Assembly (NCBI RefSeq): GCF_021130785.1
Contig: NC_060213.1
Location: 133,872,001-133,936,000 of the forward strand
Origin: Homalodisca vitripennis
Lineage: Eukaryota; Arthropoda; Insecta; Hemiptera; Cicadellidae
Length of the DNA: 64,000 nucleotides
Direction of reading: 5' to 3'
In this document: positions 1 to 12,698 of the stretch, piece after piece
Layout of the letters: each line of letters opens with the position of its first letter
Position numbering within the stretch: position 1 is the stretch's first letter
The notes under the pieces: generated by a model
The model's input: only the letters and a program-made list of their open reading frames with translations
Database searches by the model: none
What the model was told of the DNA's origin: nothing
Made by a program: the position numbers and the translations under genes

Positions 1-112
1 ATCCATAAGGTTGACCAGATTTAAGTGACACATCGGGTTTTGCTGTGCCGAGTGGTAGGTTCAACTGGAAGGTGTTAACCAGCCAGAAGTGATCCCTGCT
101 GGGTCGTCTCTG
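1..112. repeat. Dispersed repeat, copy A
   Basis: This segment closely matches 45165-45268 over about 100 bases. Shared blocks include AACCAGCCAGAAGTGATCCC and GTAAGTGRCACATCGG-like text in the same orientation. Both copies end near the AGTGATCCC block, which suggests a repeat boundary. No coding frame or terminal structure is visible. The family is unknown to me; the copy probably continues beyond the left edge of the window. Confidence 0.6.
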
Positions 113-929
113 ATATTTAGTATAAATGATTTATAGTTGAGCGCGTCATATTTTTTTAGTTCACAATAATATAATATATTGTATCTGTAACTTTATAAAT
201 ATTTTATTTTACGAAAATTTGACTCCTTACATCGGACTTTTGAGTTAAAAATATTCGTTTTTATATAATGATTATCTTGGCTTAAATTTGTTTGATTTTC
301 AGTTTTATCTCGCAAATAAAAAATATTGTTTTTATTCCTCTTCCTTTACATATTCTTATTGAATATGAAACTTACTAATATATCCACATACAAAACAAAC
401 TTTTCAAAATACTATACATTCAGTTAACGTAAGGACTACATTAAAGCTGTCCACATAATTACACTAATTATGTATCAGTCTGTCATCCTTACTAGAGTTA
501 TTTGTTTAAATCAAACTGCTCACTTCTAAGACCCAATTGTGGACTTTAACAACGACTTTCTTTACGTAGAAAACTACATTCTTTTGTTAGAACTTGTTCA
601 CAATAAGCTAATAATTTTATTCGAATCTCAGACGCGCTGACGAGATTGGACAAACGTCCTAATGCATAAGGTACGAACTTTTATTGTCTCTATGTTTTGT
701 CCGACTGAGGAAGTAAACCAGTTGTCCGATAACCTCTAAAGTCTATTCCTCTCCTCTATAGCACGAGTGGTTTTTTCGAAGCTAAGAAACGCTTCAGTAT
801 CACATAACCGCGTACGCTACACACGCACCCCCTAGCATTTCCTCGAAAAGAGGGGGTTTACTACGAGAATTACCTCAATGAATGATTTTTCCCTATAGTA
901 TTCGCCTAAAACGTATTAATGAATCAAAG

Positions 930-1095
930 CCAGTTTTATGAGAGGAATCATAGAAGCTCTAACACAATTATTTAATTAAATTCGGAATTAGTTGGCAATT
1001 GATCAGTTACCAACTATTAGTCACATTTCAAGAATAAAATTGTGGTGTTCCGCAAGGATCATGTTTACGGACACTTTTGTTTATCTTATTTCGGT
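930..1095 (+). pseudogene. Decayed non-LTR reverse transcriptase fragment
   Basis: One frame reads CGVPQGSCLRTLLFILF, which is the GVPQGS motif and following hydrophobic stretch of non-LTR reverse transcriptases (CR1/Jockey type). Just upstream the same frame reads ISYQLLVTFQE then a stop. The flanks are riddled with stops and no YADD box is left. It is a short, dead LINE scrap in the same orientation as the CR1-type LINE at 12.5 kb. Confidence 0.6.
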
Positions 1096-4000
1096 TTAAC
1101 ACTACACTGAGTGGTCTATTCCGTGTTTTTATTTAAATAATGTATGATCATTGTTGTTCTCAGGAAAAGTTCCGCAAAACGACTTATCGCCATTATTTTG
1201 TCTAAATGCAAAGCATCACCCAAGCCACTTTAGGTCCAATGTCCCCGAATGAGTCCGCCGAGGAAACATCTAAAGTCCTCTAGGTTAAGGAGACAGTTCC
1301 ACATCCCGTACGTTTGGTCAGCGCCTCCGGTGTGTAACAGCCTCTCGCAGGAGTCCTGGCGGTGTGTGCCAAGCACAGTTTATCGTCTGGTATGATTGCA
1401 CGCGCTAACGCCGGTAATAGACAACAGTAGTCATAACTAGGGAGAAGTTGTCGACGCGAGCTGACCTTTTCTCCGCCTGCGGGCGAATCCTGTTTGCTAT
1501 CCTGCCGACAGTACGTGGTCCTGACAGGCTCAGACAAGCTCTGGCACCATTAGGAGACGGACACTCGAGAAGAGGACTCTGCGGACTGAACAAGTTGTAA
1601 GTGTCCGGTTTGTCGTGTTCTACACGTGTCGGGGTGCCAAATGATGTGGGCGTCCGCAGGGGTTATGTTTATGTCCAGTGATGTTTCCCAAATCGCTGCG
1701 GTTGGATTGTAGTTCGGGTTAGCATCACTGGGATTTCCGCCAAGTTGAAGTATTTGGTTTTCTCAGTAATACGAATGGAATAGGCTGTTGAAGTGGGTAG
1801 AACTGTAAAATTGGGAAGAAATCATAGAAAGAAACTGTGAACACTAGCCCTAATTTTTTAGCCCAACCAATTTGCAAACTTAGTGGTAACATTTCAGAAC
1901 TTGATTATTTCTCCTAGTGAAGTGTAAATAATCAAAATAAAATGCCCAACTTTTAAAAGAAATTCGCGTCGTGGACTCGAACAAAGGTCATACGTAATGT
2001 AATTTCATTATTTAATCATGAAAAGTAGGCCACATAGCTGTTTTTATTTGATTGTAACTAAATGAAAAATATTCGTATTATTAGATAGAAAAAACTATAA
2101 GAATTGCTCAGTTTACAGGACTAAGTATAAAATGAGTCGACTACACATACTTAAAAATTCAGAAGTGTAGCCTACCACATTACAGCTCATCCAAATCGGT
2201 TCCTCTGTAGTAAGTTTGTGACAGAGGAAACTCCTTCATCTTGACTATACAGAAATCTTAAACGGCAATAAATGGACGAAGTATGCCATAAAATGAAAGC
2301 GATAAGCAACAATAGTGTATATTGTTTGATTGCCGGCCATCAAAACTGTGTAGGATGGTCGAGTATATTCCTACCATTATAAGATGCATGAAGTATAATA
2401 TTGCAGAAGGAATAAAGATATTTTCATTTCATTTTTCAAGCAGTGAACTGTGTATTGACCTGACTTGTGTGCCCCAATATCGTACTTTTGAGGAATAATT
2501 AGCTTAAAAGATTTTGTATCTCTTCTTTGCAAGATATAAGCCTCAACACAGTTTTGTCAGCTGAGTATCTGAGATAAAAATATCGACGTGTCTTACCCGT
2601 ACTGGCTAACATTGTCATTATCTGTATCTGAACAACTGTTCGTTTTACATTCCATATAATATTATTCCATATTATAATTAAAGCATCATCATAGATTTCC
2701 GTTACAGTCTACACGTACATATCCAATAAAGTTCAACTTTATAGCGTATACTGTGTGTATAACTTTCTTTAACATTTATGAAAATATGTCTCTGAGAGGC
2801 TATGGATTCGATTTTCGAGAAGGTCAGTTTAAATTAGGTTTGGACTGTGTCCTCTTCAAAAATTAAAATCCTCCTGCCGTGGAACCCTGTAGAAAAAAAG
2901 GTTTGTGAAGTTATACAGTTACAATGAATTTTGGATTGGGAACCATGCATAAGCGTCCCATTGAACAACAAACCTAAAATTAGATTTTCAATATCATTAG
3001 GAATTTCACCACTCAATTGTAAATGTATTATCTTCCTGAGTGGTGAAGTGGTTCAAGCCATCAGTTTACGTAATACATTAGTATTAGAACATTTTTACTT
3101 AGTACTTTTTTTCTAGCTGAATGCAGTGTTACGTGTTTCTTCTTTGCTTCTTGGCAAAGTTTTTTAGAATTCCCAGATAGCCAACTGTGCAGGCCGCAGC
3201 AGTCTCCGGTAGTGGATGTAGAGGGCGGTGACCCAGGTCAGAGGTCGACACCACACTACCGCGTCCGTCTTGTCTGCAACCCCGATAACTAATGGCCCGA
3301 AGAGATACCGACGTCCACACCGCGACCGCTGGAAAGTAATGTCGGATTCCCCTAATTAATAGCAGAGAACATAAGATAGTATTCAATTGCGGCTGTGAAC
3401 TTAACGCTATCCTGTTGTTGAGATTTGTTACAAACTGACAGAGTTATCGGTTAGACATTCCAACTTTGCAAAATACATAAACCTATTTACACATTTTTGG
3501 AAAGTTGTAATCTTCCCCTAAGACGGTATGAAGGTCATATTACGAAACTCCTGGCCGGGACTTGAGGGATAAAAATCGTTTTTCTATGCTTTCATAAAAT
3601 TCTAAGAGCATCATGTATAAAGTCAAATAAGGTCAGATTTTCCAAAAGTAATCGGCTATTCACACACGAGCACGAGGCTTCCCTTTTAACATGGGGTTAG
3701 AGTTTCAAAATTCGTTAAAAATAGGAACCGTCTCAAATCCATAAAAGTTTTACTATGGAAACCTAGGTTTTAGTGTTTCAATGGCGTTGAATTGTCTAGA
3801 ATACGAGTATCTATTATCCAATATCAGTATAAATTTCCCATAACAAACTCAATATTAAATATAAATTATAAACTATAAGTATTAACAATAATCGTGTGTT
3901 TAGCAACTCACTAGTATTGAGCCACTAAAATCTATCTGATTAATATTGATATTCTAAGCTTGATTGGTCTACGAGATCCACGCGCTCGCAGAATATATTC

Positions 4001-5660
4001 TTCTGTAGGTTGCACTCTACTATAGGTAAACCACTTACAAAAAGACACTGGGCGATTTTAGTTCACGCAGGGTGGGGTAAATAACTCTCCGCCGCTGTGA
4101 TGCCGCCCTCTCCCAGTATCCCCACCACTGCTCGGCAGTCGCCCGCTCGCTCTATCCCCTGACCTGACCACTGCCGCTTAACGGCTAACCTTACACCAAA
4201 ACGCAAGCTTCCTGGATACGTCTACAGCTACACTAGTGTGTTTAATTAATGTTTTACGATTGTATAGGAATACACACAACAATACAATATTCTTTTAGAA
4301 TAGGTAGGTAGCTGCAGTGTAAACAAATTGTCGCGAGCGAGACACGATCCACACAGCTGATATAACAGAGGCGAGGAGATGCTTGTCACACTCCTCACCA
4401 CTGGAGAGGGGCCCCTCCTGCGCGTGGATGCTCAGATATTTGCTTCTGCGCAGGCTTCTTTGCGAGCGGTTTATCTATAGTTACCTTCTGCGTGTCCTAT
4501 ACCTAGAATCCATCGTCTTGGTAGAAGGATGTTTGATGAATTCGACTCTGTTTGTGGCGGTGCATCTTCCGTGAAGCGACTTTTCCAGTCATCCTGAAAA
4601 TGTGTATTACTGATCAAAGTTTTATATTTCGAGTAATTTATTTTAATTCCATTTACGGTTTTTCATGTATCTTCTGCACGAGGTGTCATATTATGTTAGT
4701 ATTGTTCTCGTGTTATAGTTACACAAATAAAATATGTATTTACGTCCAAAGCCTGTAGCTTTTCTGGCAAAAATACTCAACATTTTGGTAGTGAAATAAA
4801 CTTAAGGAGATTGAAACGCAGATCACGTTGAGCGCCACATGTTAATCTCCAAGTTTCCTGCGCGACCAGTAGCGCTGGCCTGACTCCAACTGCCAGCTAT
4901 AGGAGATTTATAATTAGTAAGCTGTCACGTCATTGGAGATTAAGTAGAGTACCAAAACATGCGAAACTGCTCTTGCCTGTGTCTTAGTAATATTGGGTTA
5001 CCGGGAGAGAGATTTATCGCTTTACTGGACTTTGGATTATTTTACGTGGTTTGGGTCGTTAAAATCCCAATAATTTATAAATTTTACTCATATTTATAGC
5101 CAAAATTTAGAAAACTTGTTGATGTTGGATAATAATGTAAAATAAATAAACTCTATTATGAATTTACAAATAGATTTCTAGTAAAATAATACTAACACTA
5201 ATTTTGATCTTGCATAATTGTCTCTGGTCATAACAAACATAAAATCATATAGTTCATAATGAATTTTAATACATTTAAGTTTATCGGTCGATAATGTGTC
5301 GAAAATATAATTAAATTATCGGCCATACCTAAAAAATGCGAATTTGATCACAAACATGTAACAAAATGTTTATGTAAATAAATCTTACAAGACCATTTTG
5401 TGTTGTAATACTTGTTAACTATCGCGGTAATGTAAAAAAATTGTGAAATAAACAATAAAAATGTTTCCATTTTTTACAAGTACTCTTTACAACTCTCCCA
5501 CCACGGATTTTTGACCTTTCTTAAGCAGTCGTCTGTATTTACCATAAAACATTGCTTCAAAAATTCACACCTCTTGGCATAAGAGTATTCATGTTTATGG
5601 CTTAGTTCATTACTTAACCATAAAACTGAACCCATATAAATATTGCAAAATGGATTTTTC
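1096..5660. other. No recognisable gene
   Basis: All open frames here are under 90 codons, have no recognisable motif and overlap one another on both strands. Two GC-richer patches stand out (about 1280-1720 and 4080-4460), but neither gives a convincing exon with splice sites. The rest is AT-rich spacer. A LINE-like tail (AATAAAGATATTTTC) occurs near 2410-2430. Confidence 0.5.
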
Positions 5661-5900
5661 AATCCTGCTGAGCTGATTTATGGAGTCCTCCAGGGATCTA
5701 TATTCCGCTCTATTTTGTTTTTGCTCATGCAATAAGATTCAATCGTCACGTAAAATTTGTTAGTACACTGATGGTATGACTGTGTTACAGAAGTGTTTAA
5801 ATTTCGGAACTACATACTTTTTATTTTGATAATTTTTCAACACCCTCAATCTTCAAAACATTCTACAAAAATTAAATGTTATAAACTTTTTAATGAACTC
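5661..5900 (+). pseudogene. Decayed LINE reverse transcriptase fragment
   Basis: The plus strand reads AELIYGVLQGSIFRSILFLL, a mutated form of the GVPQGSILSPILFLLYVND block of CR1-type reverse transcriptase. Further on it reads FNTLNLQNILQKLNVINF, close to FNSLNLQTNTTKTNVINF in the CR1-type element near 16.21 kb. The YADD box is lost between them and there are in-frame stops. This is probably an old relative of the 12.5-17.2 kb element. Confidence 0.65.
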
Positions 5901-7032
5901 GGTGGACGCTTGAGTGTTGGCCTAATGCGGGATATCGTGAGTGTACTATGTTCAGCTTCCCCAAAGAGAAAATTTGTGACAACAACCATTTTACAATAAT
6001 AATATTACAGTAGCTATTACGATGGTTGTGACAAAACCTACTTCAGTTTAAGTATTAATTAACAGTAAAGCTACATACACAAGAGAAACTATATTTTTGA
6101 TGCGATAAAAAAATCAATAAAGTGTATCCTCTGTTAATGTTACTTTACATGTTATGTCCAAATGTGCCTCAACAAAGACTTCGAGAGCTACGCGCATGCC
6201 AGACAAGAGGCAGAAATTATTAATTTGCTGAGAAACAATGATCGTGGGTTTGGTCATTTGATTTCATAGGCAGATCTTCGTATTATTTTATTTTAAAAAT
6301 CAATTTAAACGTTCAAGCTTATAAAATTGATTTTTGAAACTCTACTTGACATCAAGGGCTCTTTAAAATGGTGACGAATTTCTGGCATTTGACCGGAAGA
6401 ACATGTAACGGGTAGACTCACTCCAGCACGCTGAAAATATGTTGTAATTTACGATTGATCACTGTAGAATTACTAGTAAGTGTTACGAGTAGGTCTATCT
6501 AATTTCGGATTAAAAAGTGATGTTTGCTATGCAATGGATAATGTTGATTGGAATTAAATGATTAGATTTGCCGCGTCCTCATTCTGGGCCCTTTATTAAA
6601 TGTCGGACAGATGTGTTTTTACTGTAAAAACATACATTTTATGGTATTAAAGTCAGTAACATTTAGAAGAATAAAATTAGTAACAGCTGCGGAACTAAGC
6701 AGGATCCCAGTGGTACTCCACAATTCCCCGCTCGCTGGACAGGTGTCATCTGACCGCAATTGCCTCACCGGTGACTCTGTCTCTCCCGTAAACCACATGT
6801 GTAATGTTAACGTTCCCAGGTGTTAAGTGATTATCCTTGTCCGGCAGTGCGGTGTGGTGTCGGGGGGGGGGGGCAGGGCGAACTGCAGCAGGTTAATTGC
6901 CGTGGGTTATCGCATGTACTCAACTACCACACATAACACCTGACTTCCAGAGTATCAACAGCTGCATTCTCCGATTTATTTATAGTGGTTGTTGCGCAAT
7001 ATAACAAACACTTTAAATAGTGGCACCCAAGA
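5901..7032. other. No recognisable gene
   Basis: AT-rich spacer with short frames only. A run of 12 G occurs at 6862-6873. Nothing else can be supported. Confidence 0.5.
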
Positions 7033-7280
7033 ATGTAGCCAGGAAAATATTTTGGAGGAGGGGAGTCAAGTTAACAACTTATATTTTCCAAAAGTGGACA
7101 GAAATTAAGGCCCCGTATCAATGTGAGAATGATCTTTCAGCAGTATATGTCAGTAATACTGAATTATTTAAATAATAATTATTATTTAACTAACAAAATT
7201 AATTTAAGAAATTGAAAGAAAAGAAATTAAAAATTTGAGGGAGGGTCCGGACCCTCTGAATCCCTTTGCTGGCTACGTCC
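7033..7280. mobile_element. MITE-like element with GTAGCCAG ends, copy 1
   Basis: The left end carries TGTAGCCAGGAAAATATTTT and the right end, on the other strand, GGACGTAGCCAGCAAAGGG, giving short inverted ends built on GTAGCCAG. Internally it has AGTAATACTGAATTATTTAA and a purine-rich, G-run arm facing a CCGGACCCTC arm. The element at 26577-26817 shares both ends and the internal block, so this is a short non-autonomous family. No coding capacity; superfamily not determined. Confidence 0.6.
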
Positions 7281-8546
7281 TTGGTGGCATCGTTTACCAA
7301 ATATTTGAGTGCCGGTATTAAAAAAAGTGTTAAAAAGTTACTATCATAATAAATAGTTTTGCAATTTTTACACATAATATATTTTATATCCATTTTTAGC
7401 CAATAAAGTTGAACTAGTATAGGCAAAATTTTAGAACGTCAAATTAACTAAACGGCATTGTTACTAAAATTAAAATTTCAAAGGATTAATAGTTTAAATG
7501 CACTTTTAGACACCTCATTTATACAAACTCAATCAGTAAAGGTATTTACGGTACAGAAGAATGTACGCACATGTATATTGAAAGAGTAAGGGTCATACAA
7601 ATTTATGGCGGTATTAGATTCGTATTGTTGTCAATCTGTAGCACAGACTTGTCCATAATCCGTGAATCAATCGATGGTTTGAGGAATCAGGCTAAATACC
7701 ACATGCTGCTACATGCTTCCACTGTACCTTTACCTGTTCCAAAAGCATATACCACATGTGCCTTTCACTCAACTGTATTTTAATGGCTTTTTATTTTTCT
7801 TTTGAATTTTATATGTCGTAAGTGTATTAGTACAATTGTGTGGTAATTTCCTCGGAAAAAGTGCCGTATGAGAATGTTTCTGTATACAAGGATTAAAAGA
7901 TAATACATTAATTAGTATTATTTTACAGTTACATATATGCGGATGTCGTAGAAAAACATTTCTTTCAGGCCTATCCAGTTCCAATTAAGAATCTAAGAGG
8001 TTATAAAATATAATGTTTAACTTAATAAAGGAGGTCATCATGAGTTCCGTGTAGATTTGCATGGAAGATCTACGCGAGGGAAGGCCCATTTCTCTAAGTT
8101 GTGCAAGAGATGCTAGTTGCTAACTGGGACAAGATAGTGTGTTAGATGAACAAGAGGTCTGCAATCTCTTCAGCGTCGTCGCATAACTAAGAAAGTGCCC
8201 TTTGACCCCTCCGTAGTCCACTGTCGGTCCCCTCGCCTCTGCGCCTAGGCAGCGAGCAGTCTTCGTTCACTGCCAAGACTTGATGGTTCATTAGTCAGTT
8301 GTTATGGTCTTTTTTCTGCTTGATTACCTCTCAACACACGGATATTCCGAGAAGAGGCTTTAGTAATATTGCAAAATAAAAGGAGAAAGATTTTTTGTAA
8401 TCAAATTTTTAAACCAAAAGGTTTAGTTTTTATTATATCAGTGGTCTCTAGAGTTGTACAAGCATTGATACATAAAGATTGGATTTTTCTTAAACCAAGA
8501 CAACAGTACCTAGAGTAAGTAGTACATAATACATTGATAAAGTATG
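7281..8546. other. No recognisable gene
   Basis: AT-rich spacer. Small open frames on both strands show no domain, signal peptide or splice context worth calling. Confidence 0.5.
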
Positions 8547-9011
8547 TTATATTAGTATAATGAAAAGTCAACTAAACCCTTTTTAAAATGTTTTTATTGC
8601 CATACACGTGTTTCGGTATTCAACCATAGTCAGTGTATATCAACCTCTATATAAATAATAAACAATTAAATATACACATGTGGACCATTATATTAAAGAT
8701 CCTCATAATATTTTAAATAGTAGTCTGGAAAATAAGACAATTTAAATTTAAACGACACAGTTGTAATTTTGATTAGTAAACTGTATTTAATATTTTAATT
8801 TTTTCAAAAATGTAGTTTGTCTTATTTTTCAGACTACTATTTAAAATGTTATGAGGATCTTTATTATAATGGTCCACATTTGTATATTTAATTGTTTATT
8901 ATTTATTTAGAGGTTAATGTACACTGATGATGGTTGAATACCGAAACACGTGTATGGCAATAAAACATTTTTTAAAAGGGTTTTAGTTGATTTATTATTA
9001 TACTAATATAA
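8547..9011. mobile_element. Foldback element with about 194-bp arms
   Basis: Two long inverted arms (8547-8740 and 8818-9011) are separated by about 77 bases. Matching landmarks run through both arms in mirror order: TTATATTAGTATAA at the tips, then CAACTAAA, CCATACACGTGTTTCGGTATT, TGGACCAT, GATCCTCATAA and AGTCTG. The arms are diverged but nearly full length. There is no coding frame, so this is a non-autonomous foldback element or an inverted pair of one repeat. Each arm carries a hammerhead-like core, described separately. Confidence 0.8.
8924..8954 (+). other. Hammerhead-ribozyme-like core motif (incomplete)
   Basis: The right arm reads CTGATGA, then TGGTTGAATACC, in which GGT and ACC can pair as a short stem, then GAAA, then the palindrome CACGTG followed by TA. 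This is the order of the hammerhead catalytic core (CUGAUGA, stem II, GAAA, short stem III, NUH). Penelope-like and related elements are known to carry such motifs with very short palindromic stem III. I could not find a convincing stem I, and the left-arm copy (minus strand, near 8597-8640) has the mutated core CTGACTA. Activity is unproven. Confidence 0.3.
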
Positions 9012-9736
9012 AGATAACCCTATAATGTGGAGTTAATAACATAACAGTTATGTTATAGTAATATTTCCGCTTTGCCAAAACACAGGAAAGAAATATCTTA
9101 ACAATAAAAACGGCAACGTTGACGTATTTGTTATTGATGATGTTAATATTTATGAATTTGATGATTTCCTGTGAAGGTGACATACACAGGAAATTATCTA
9201 GATATTTATAGTTTACTAAGAGATTAGTATTTATTTGTGCAACCGGAAAAGATATAATCCTTATCTACGAACTTAGCAAAACGTCTGCGATTCATTTTTG
9301 ATGATTATTATAATTTTTTGTGAAATTAATTTTTTTACCTCCTTCAAAACTAGACCCCATTAAAGACTTCACTATGTGCTATTGATTAAGAAACCCGTAA
9401 CTATTTTGGGAGAGGTAACTGCGCTGAGTAAGTATTATAGAGTGGGGGTATTTAGACGCTTCTCATAAGGGAGTAAAAAGTTCTTGCGGGATGAAACCGT
9501 ATTGCTGTTTTTATCATGGAAATTGCTCTCAAACATTGTTCATTATCTTTGTTTTATATGGAAATATTTTATCTGATTCACCGACATAGCCTCAAATGGA
9601 TTTTCATTGTACTTAGAAATCAACGATAATTTAATGAATGGGCTATTTTCCAAAAAATAGATTGTGGACGTTTATGACAATCTAACGTCATTCCTATATT
9701 GGTATTATGACTTCGAAGATATCACGTATATTACAT
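9012..9736. other. No recognisable gene
   Basis: AT-rich spacer between two mobile elements. Nothing recognised. Confidence 0.5.
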
Positions 9737-9744
9737 CTATGAAG

Positions 9745-10548
9745 TCGTCATGGGACTGCTTTTTACAACCGACTAGTGACTAGCCGACTACATTCAAACA
9801 CCGACTAGACTAGTCGTCAAAACTAGTCGACTAGTTTTTCTTGACTTGACATGAAAAGAAGTCCACTGATGCCAATGATAATTCTAGTCGCCAGCCGTAA
9901 TTGCTCTTATAGTTCAACACTATTTGGAACTACCTTTACTTGATGGACCAAAAGACCCTCTCCCTTATTGTGAGGAATAAAAAAATTGTATATTTCCAGA
10001 TATTTGTTACTTGCTAAAGGTACGTATGTCAGTCCCTTCTAAACGAACTTTCAATTATCGAACAAGCAGCAAATGATAGAAGGAGTAGACTTGTCCCAAA
10101 AAATGTGAATAAAATATTGTTTTTGCACTATAATACTAAATAAAAATAATATAATTCAAACCAATAATGTAGACTACTGTAAAGTGAGTATAAAGAAATT
10201 TTGTAATTTAATATTGACAAATGCCATGTTACAAATTGAGCATTTACGCAATGTTTACTTTTAATTATGAGGGTTAACTTTGGTAGGTAGAAAACTAACG
10301 ATTAAATTTATACTGAATTAAACTAATCGATTATATCTGAAGGTTTTCATTACTAGTAAAGTAATAAGTTTGCATCTTTATTTTAATGTATACATAACCA
10401 ATCGTCAATGTTTCAAGTATAAACTCTAGCAAAACGCTACAGTACATTGAAAACGCAATGTACTAGTCGTTCAAATCAATCGACTAGTCGAATACTTTAG
10501 GCACTAGTCGAATAAACACTAGTCGATTAGTCAATTAGCCCAACACTA
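9745..10548. mobile_element. Non-autonomous hAT element with ACTAGTCG subterminal repeats
   Basis: The element is flanked by a perfect 8-bp direct repeat, CTATGAAG, at 9737-9744 and 10549-10556, the target-site duplication size of hAT transposons. Terminal bases are TCGTCATGGG on the left and TAGTGTTGGG (reverse complement) on the right, 7 of 10 identical and hAT-like. Many copies of ACTAGTCG or its complement cluster within about 100 bases of each end (9770-9835 and 10462-10530) and are absent from the middle. Such subterminal arrays are typical transposase-binding sites in hAT elements. No transposase frame is present, so it would need a partner element. Confidence 0.85.
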
Positions 10549-10556
10549 CTATGAAG

Positions 10557-11303
10557 CCAGAAGACTCCAGGTATGTCTTGCTCAGCCGATACAACCAAAT
10601 GTCCAGAAGTCGAAGAGGTCAGTAGCCGGGGAGAGAGGGTTGCTCCGTCCATCGTCCATTACCACAGTCCTCTAGTTAACTATAGCCTTTCCCTCCTCCT
10701 AATTCATTCTCCATTAGTGCCTCTTAGATTGCCGGTTATTGTCTTTCCGTAAAAAGGTTGGGACTGAAGTCTGCCGCTCCCTTTAATCCCGGTCCCCTCT
10801 GGTACGCAGAGCGCTCTCTCGTTTTAACAGGGCCATATTTACCTAATGTAACGTCCATTGTAGAGTGCAGACATTCTGGGGAAATGCTCGGATGATTTAA
10901 GTACCCCCTGGAGTTTTACAGCTTTTCCATCAAGAATTGATTTACTGAACGATAAAGAAGATCCTTTGAAATGAGTTGCAGTTTGTATACATCAGTATTT
11001 TAATTATGAACAAAAGTTCCATAATTCCGAAAACAACTGACGCCAATGAAATTTTATTAGTTTATGCACATATTTAGGAAAATTTAAAAAAGGAATCAAT
11101 CCAAAGATATTAGCAAATATTTATAGACCTTTCCTGGAATTGAACCTGTGAACGGTGATCTCTCTAATGGAGAATAGCACCTAGGCTAAGGTTAGTATCA
11201 TATGTCGACTAAAGTTATATTGGAAGGTTAACCCATTTTCAAGTTTGTGAATTTAAGGGCTTGACTGTGAATTTTAAGTTTGTTCAAGGAAGTTCAGCAA
11301 AGG
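10557..11303. other. No recognisable gene
   Basis: A GC-richer stretch (10560-10900) followed by AT-rich spacer. A tRNA-like block near 11120-11210 was considered and rejected. Confidence 0.5.
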
Positions 11304-12212
11304 TTACCCTAGACTCTGCAACATCCTTCGAAGAATTAACCAGGAAGCAAAGACTAATGATAGTGTTTCTGTTGTGTCCCTGGATTCTGTAACATCCTTC
11401 GGATGTTTAACCTGGAAATAGAGACACATAACAGTGTTATGACCCTAGATTCTGTAACACCCTTCGAAGACTTAACCAGGAAGCAAAGAAAAATAACAGT
11501 GTTATGACCCTAGATTCTGTACCATCCTTCGAAGACTTCACCAGGAAGCAAAGACAATTAACAATGTTATGACCCTGGATTCTGTAATATCCTTCGAAGA
11601 CTTAACCAGGAAGCAAAGACAAATAACAGTCCATATGTTATGACCGTGGATTTTGTAACATCAATCGAAGACTTAAGCAGGAAGAAAAGCAGGAAGCAAA
11701 GACTAATGATAGTGTTTCTGTTATGTCCCTTGATTCTGTAACGTCCTTCGAAGACTTAACCAGGAAGAAAAGCAGGAAGCAAAGACAAATAACAGTGTTA
11801 TGTCCCTTGATTCTGTAACATCCTTCGAAGACTTAACCAGGAAGCAATGACTAATAGTAGTGTTTCTGTTATGTCCCTGGATTCTGTAACGTCCTTCGAA
11901 GCCTTAATCAGGAAGCAGAGACAAATAACAGTGCATATGTTATGACCCTGGATTCTGTAATATCCTTCGAAGACTTAATCAGGAAGCAAAGACAAACCAC
12001 AGTGATATAACCTTGGGTTCTGTAACATCCTTCGAAGACTTAACCAGGAAGCAAATACAAATAACAGTGTACTGTATATGTTATGTCCCTTGATTCTGTA
12101 AAGTTCTGTAACCACGAAGCAAAGACTAATGGTAGGGTTTCTGTTATGACTCTGGAATCTGTAACATCCTTCGGATGTTTAATCTGGAAGTGGGGACAAA
12201 TAACATTGTATG
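11304..12212. repeat. Minisatellite, about 13 units of 62-84 bp
   Basis: The unit runs approximately GGATTCTGTAACATCCTTCG, AAGACTTAACCAGGAAGCAA, AGACAAATAACAGTGTTATG. Copies are recognised by CCTTCG near 11325, 11394, 11461, 11590, 11744, 11821, 11892, 11963, 12027 and 12168, plus mutated copies between. Units vary by insertions of about 20 bases and by a variant reading CCTTCGGATGTTTAACC. Most units carry the palindrome TTCGAA. There is no conserved open frame through the array. Confidence 0.85.
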
Positions 12213-12698
12213 TATCCGTTATGCCCCTTGGATGACAAACATCTCATCCTAATAAATGAGTAGTTTAATGCTCTACCTGAATGCCTTCGTCCATGCTCCC
12301 ATCTGCTCACATGGGTGAGCACAGAGATTCTCGCCTCGCCCCGTGTGAACTCCCTCTTCCGCTCCACAGAGCACGGTTCCTGTCCGAGGGTCTTGTCGAG
12401 GGTCAGCATTGATACGTGAAGTGAGACTGACCTCACCGTTATAGGCGTGACTTCCGTCCCGGGAACTGGGAGCTCAGGCAATTAGAGAAATGCTGTCTTC
12501 GTCAATCAGCAGCCACTGAGACATCTGATGTCTGCTCCACGCCCGACCCTGGCCTCGCACTGACCGACACCACACCTGGCCCTGGGGAACCAATAAGCGT
12601 AGCACATCAGTCTTAGGAACACCTGAAGACCCAGTAGCGGAGGTTTCCCGGCTTAAAAAAGAGGTTACGCGTCTGGAAAAGCGAGTTTAAAAAAACTG

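Noticed and set aside
1280..1720. Overlapping open frames in a GC-rich patch
   Set aside because: Frames on the same strand overlap without any motif or splice sites; composition alone explains them.
11120..11210. Possible tRNA on the minus strand
   Set aside because: It has GGTTCAATTCC and TTAGCCTAGGTGCTA-like boxes and a 5-bp acceptor match, but the T stem and the rest of the acceptor do not pair. At most a tRNA-derived remnant.
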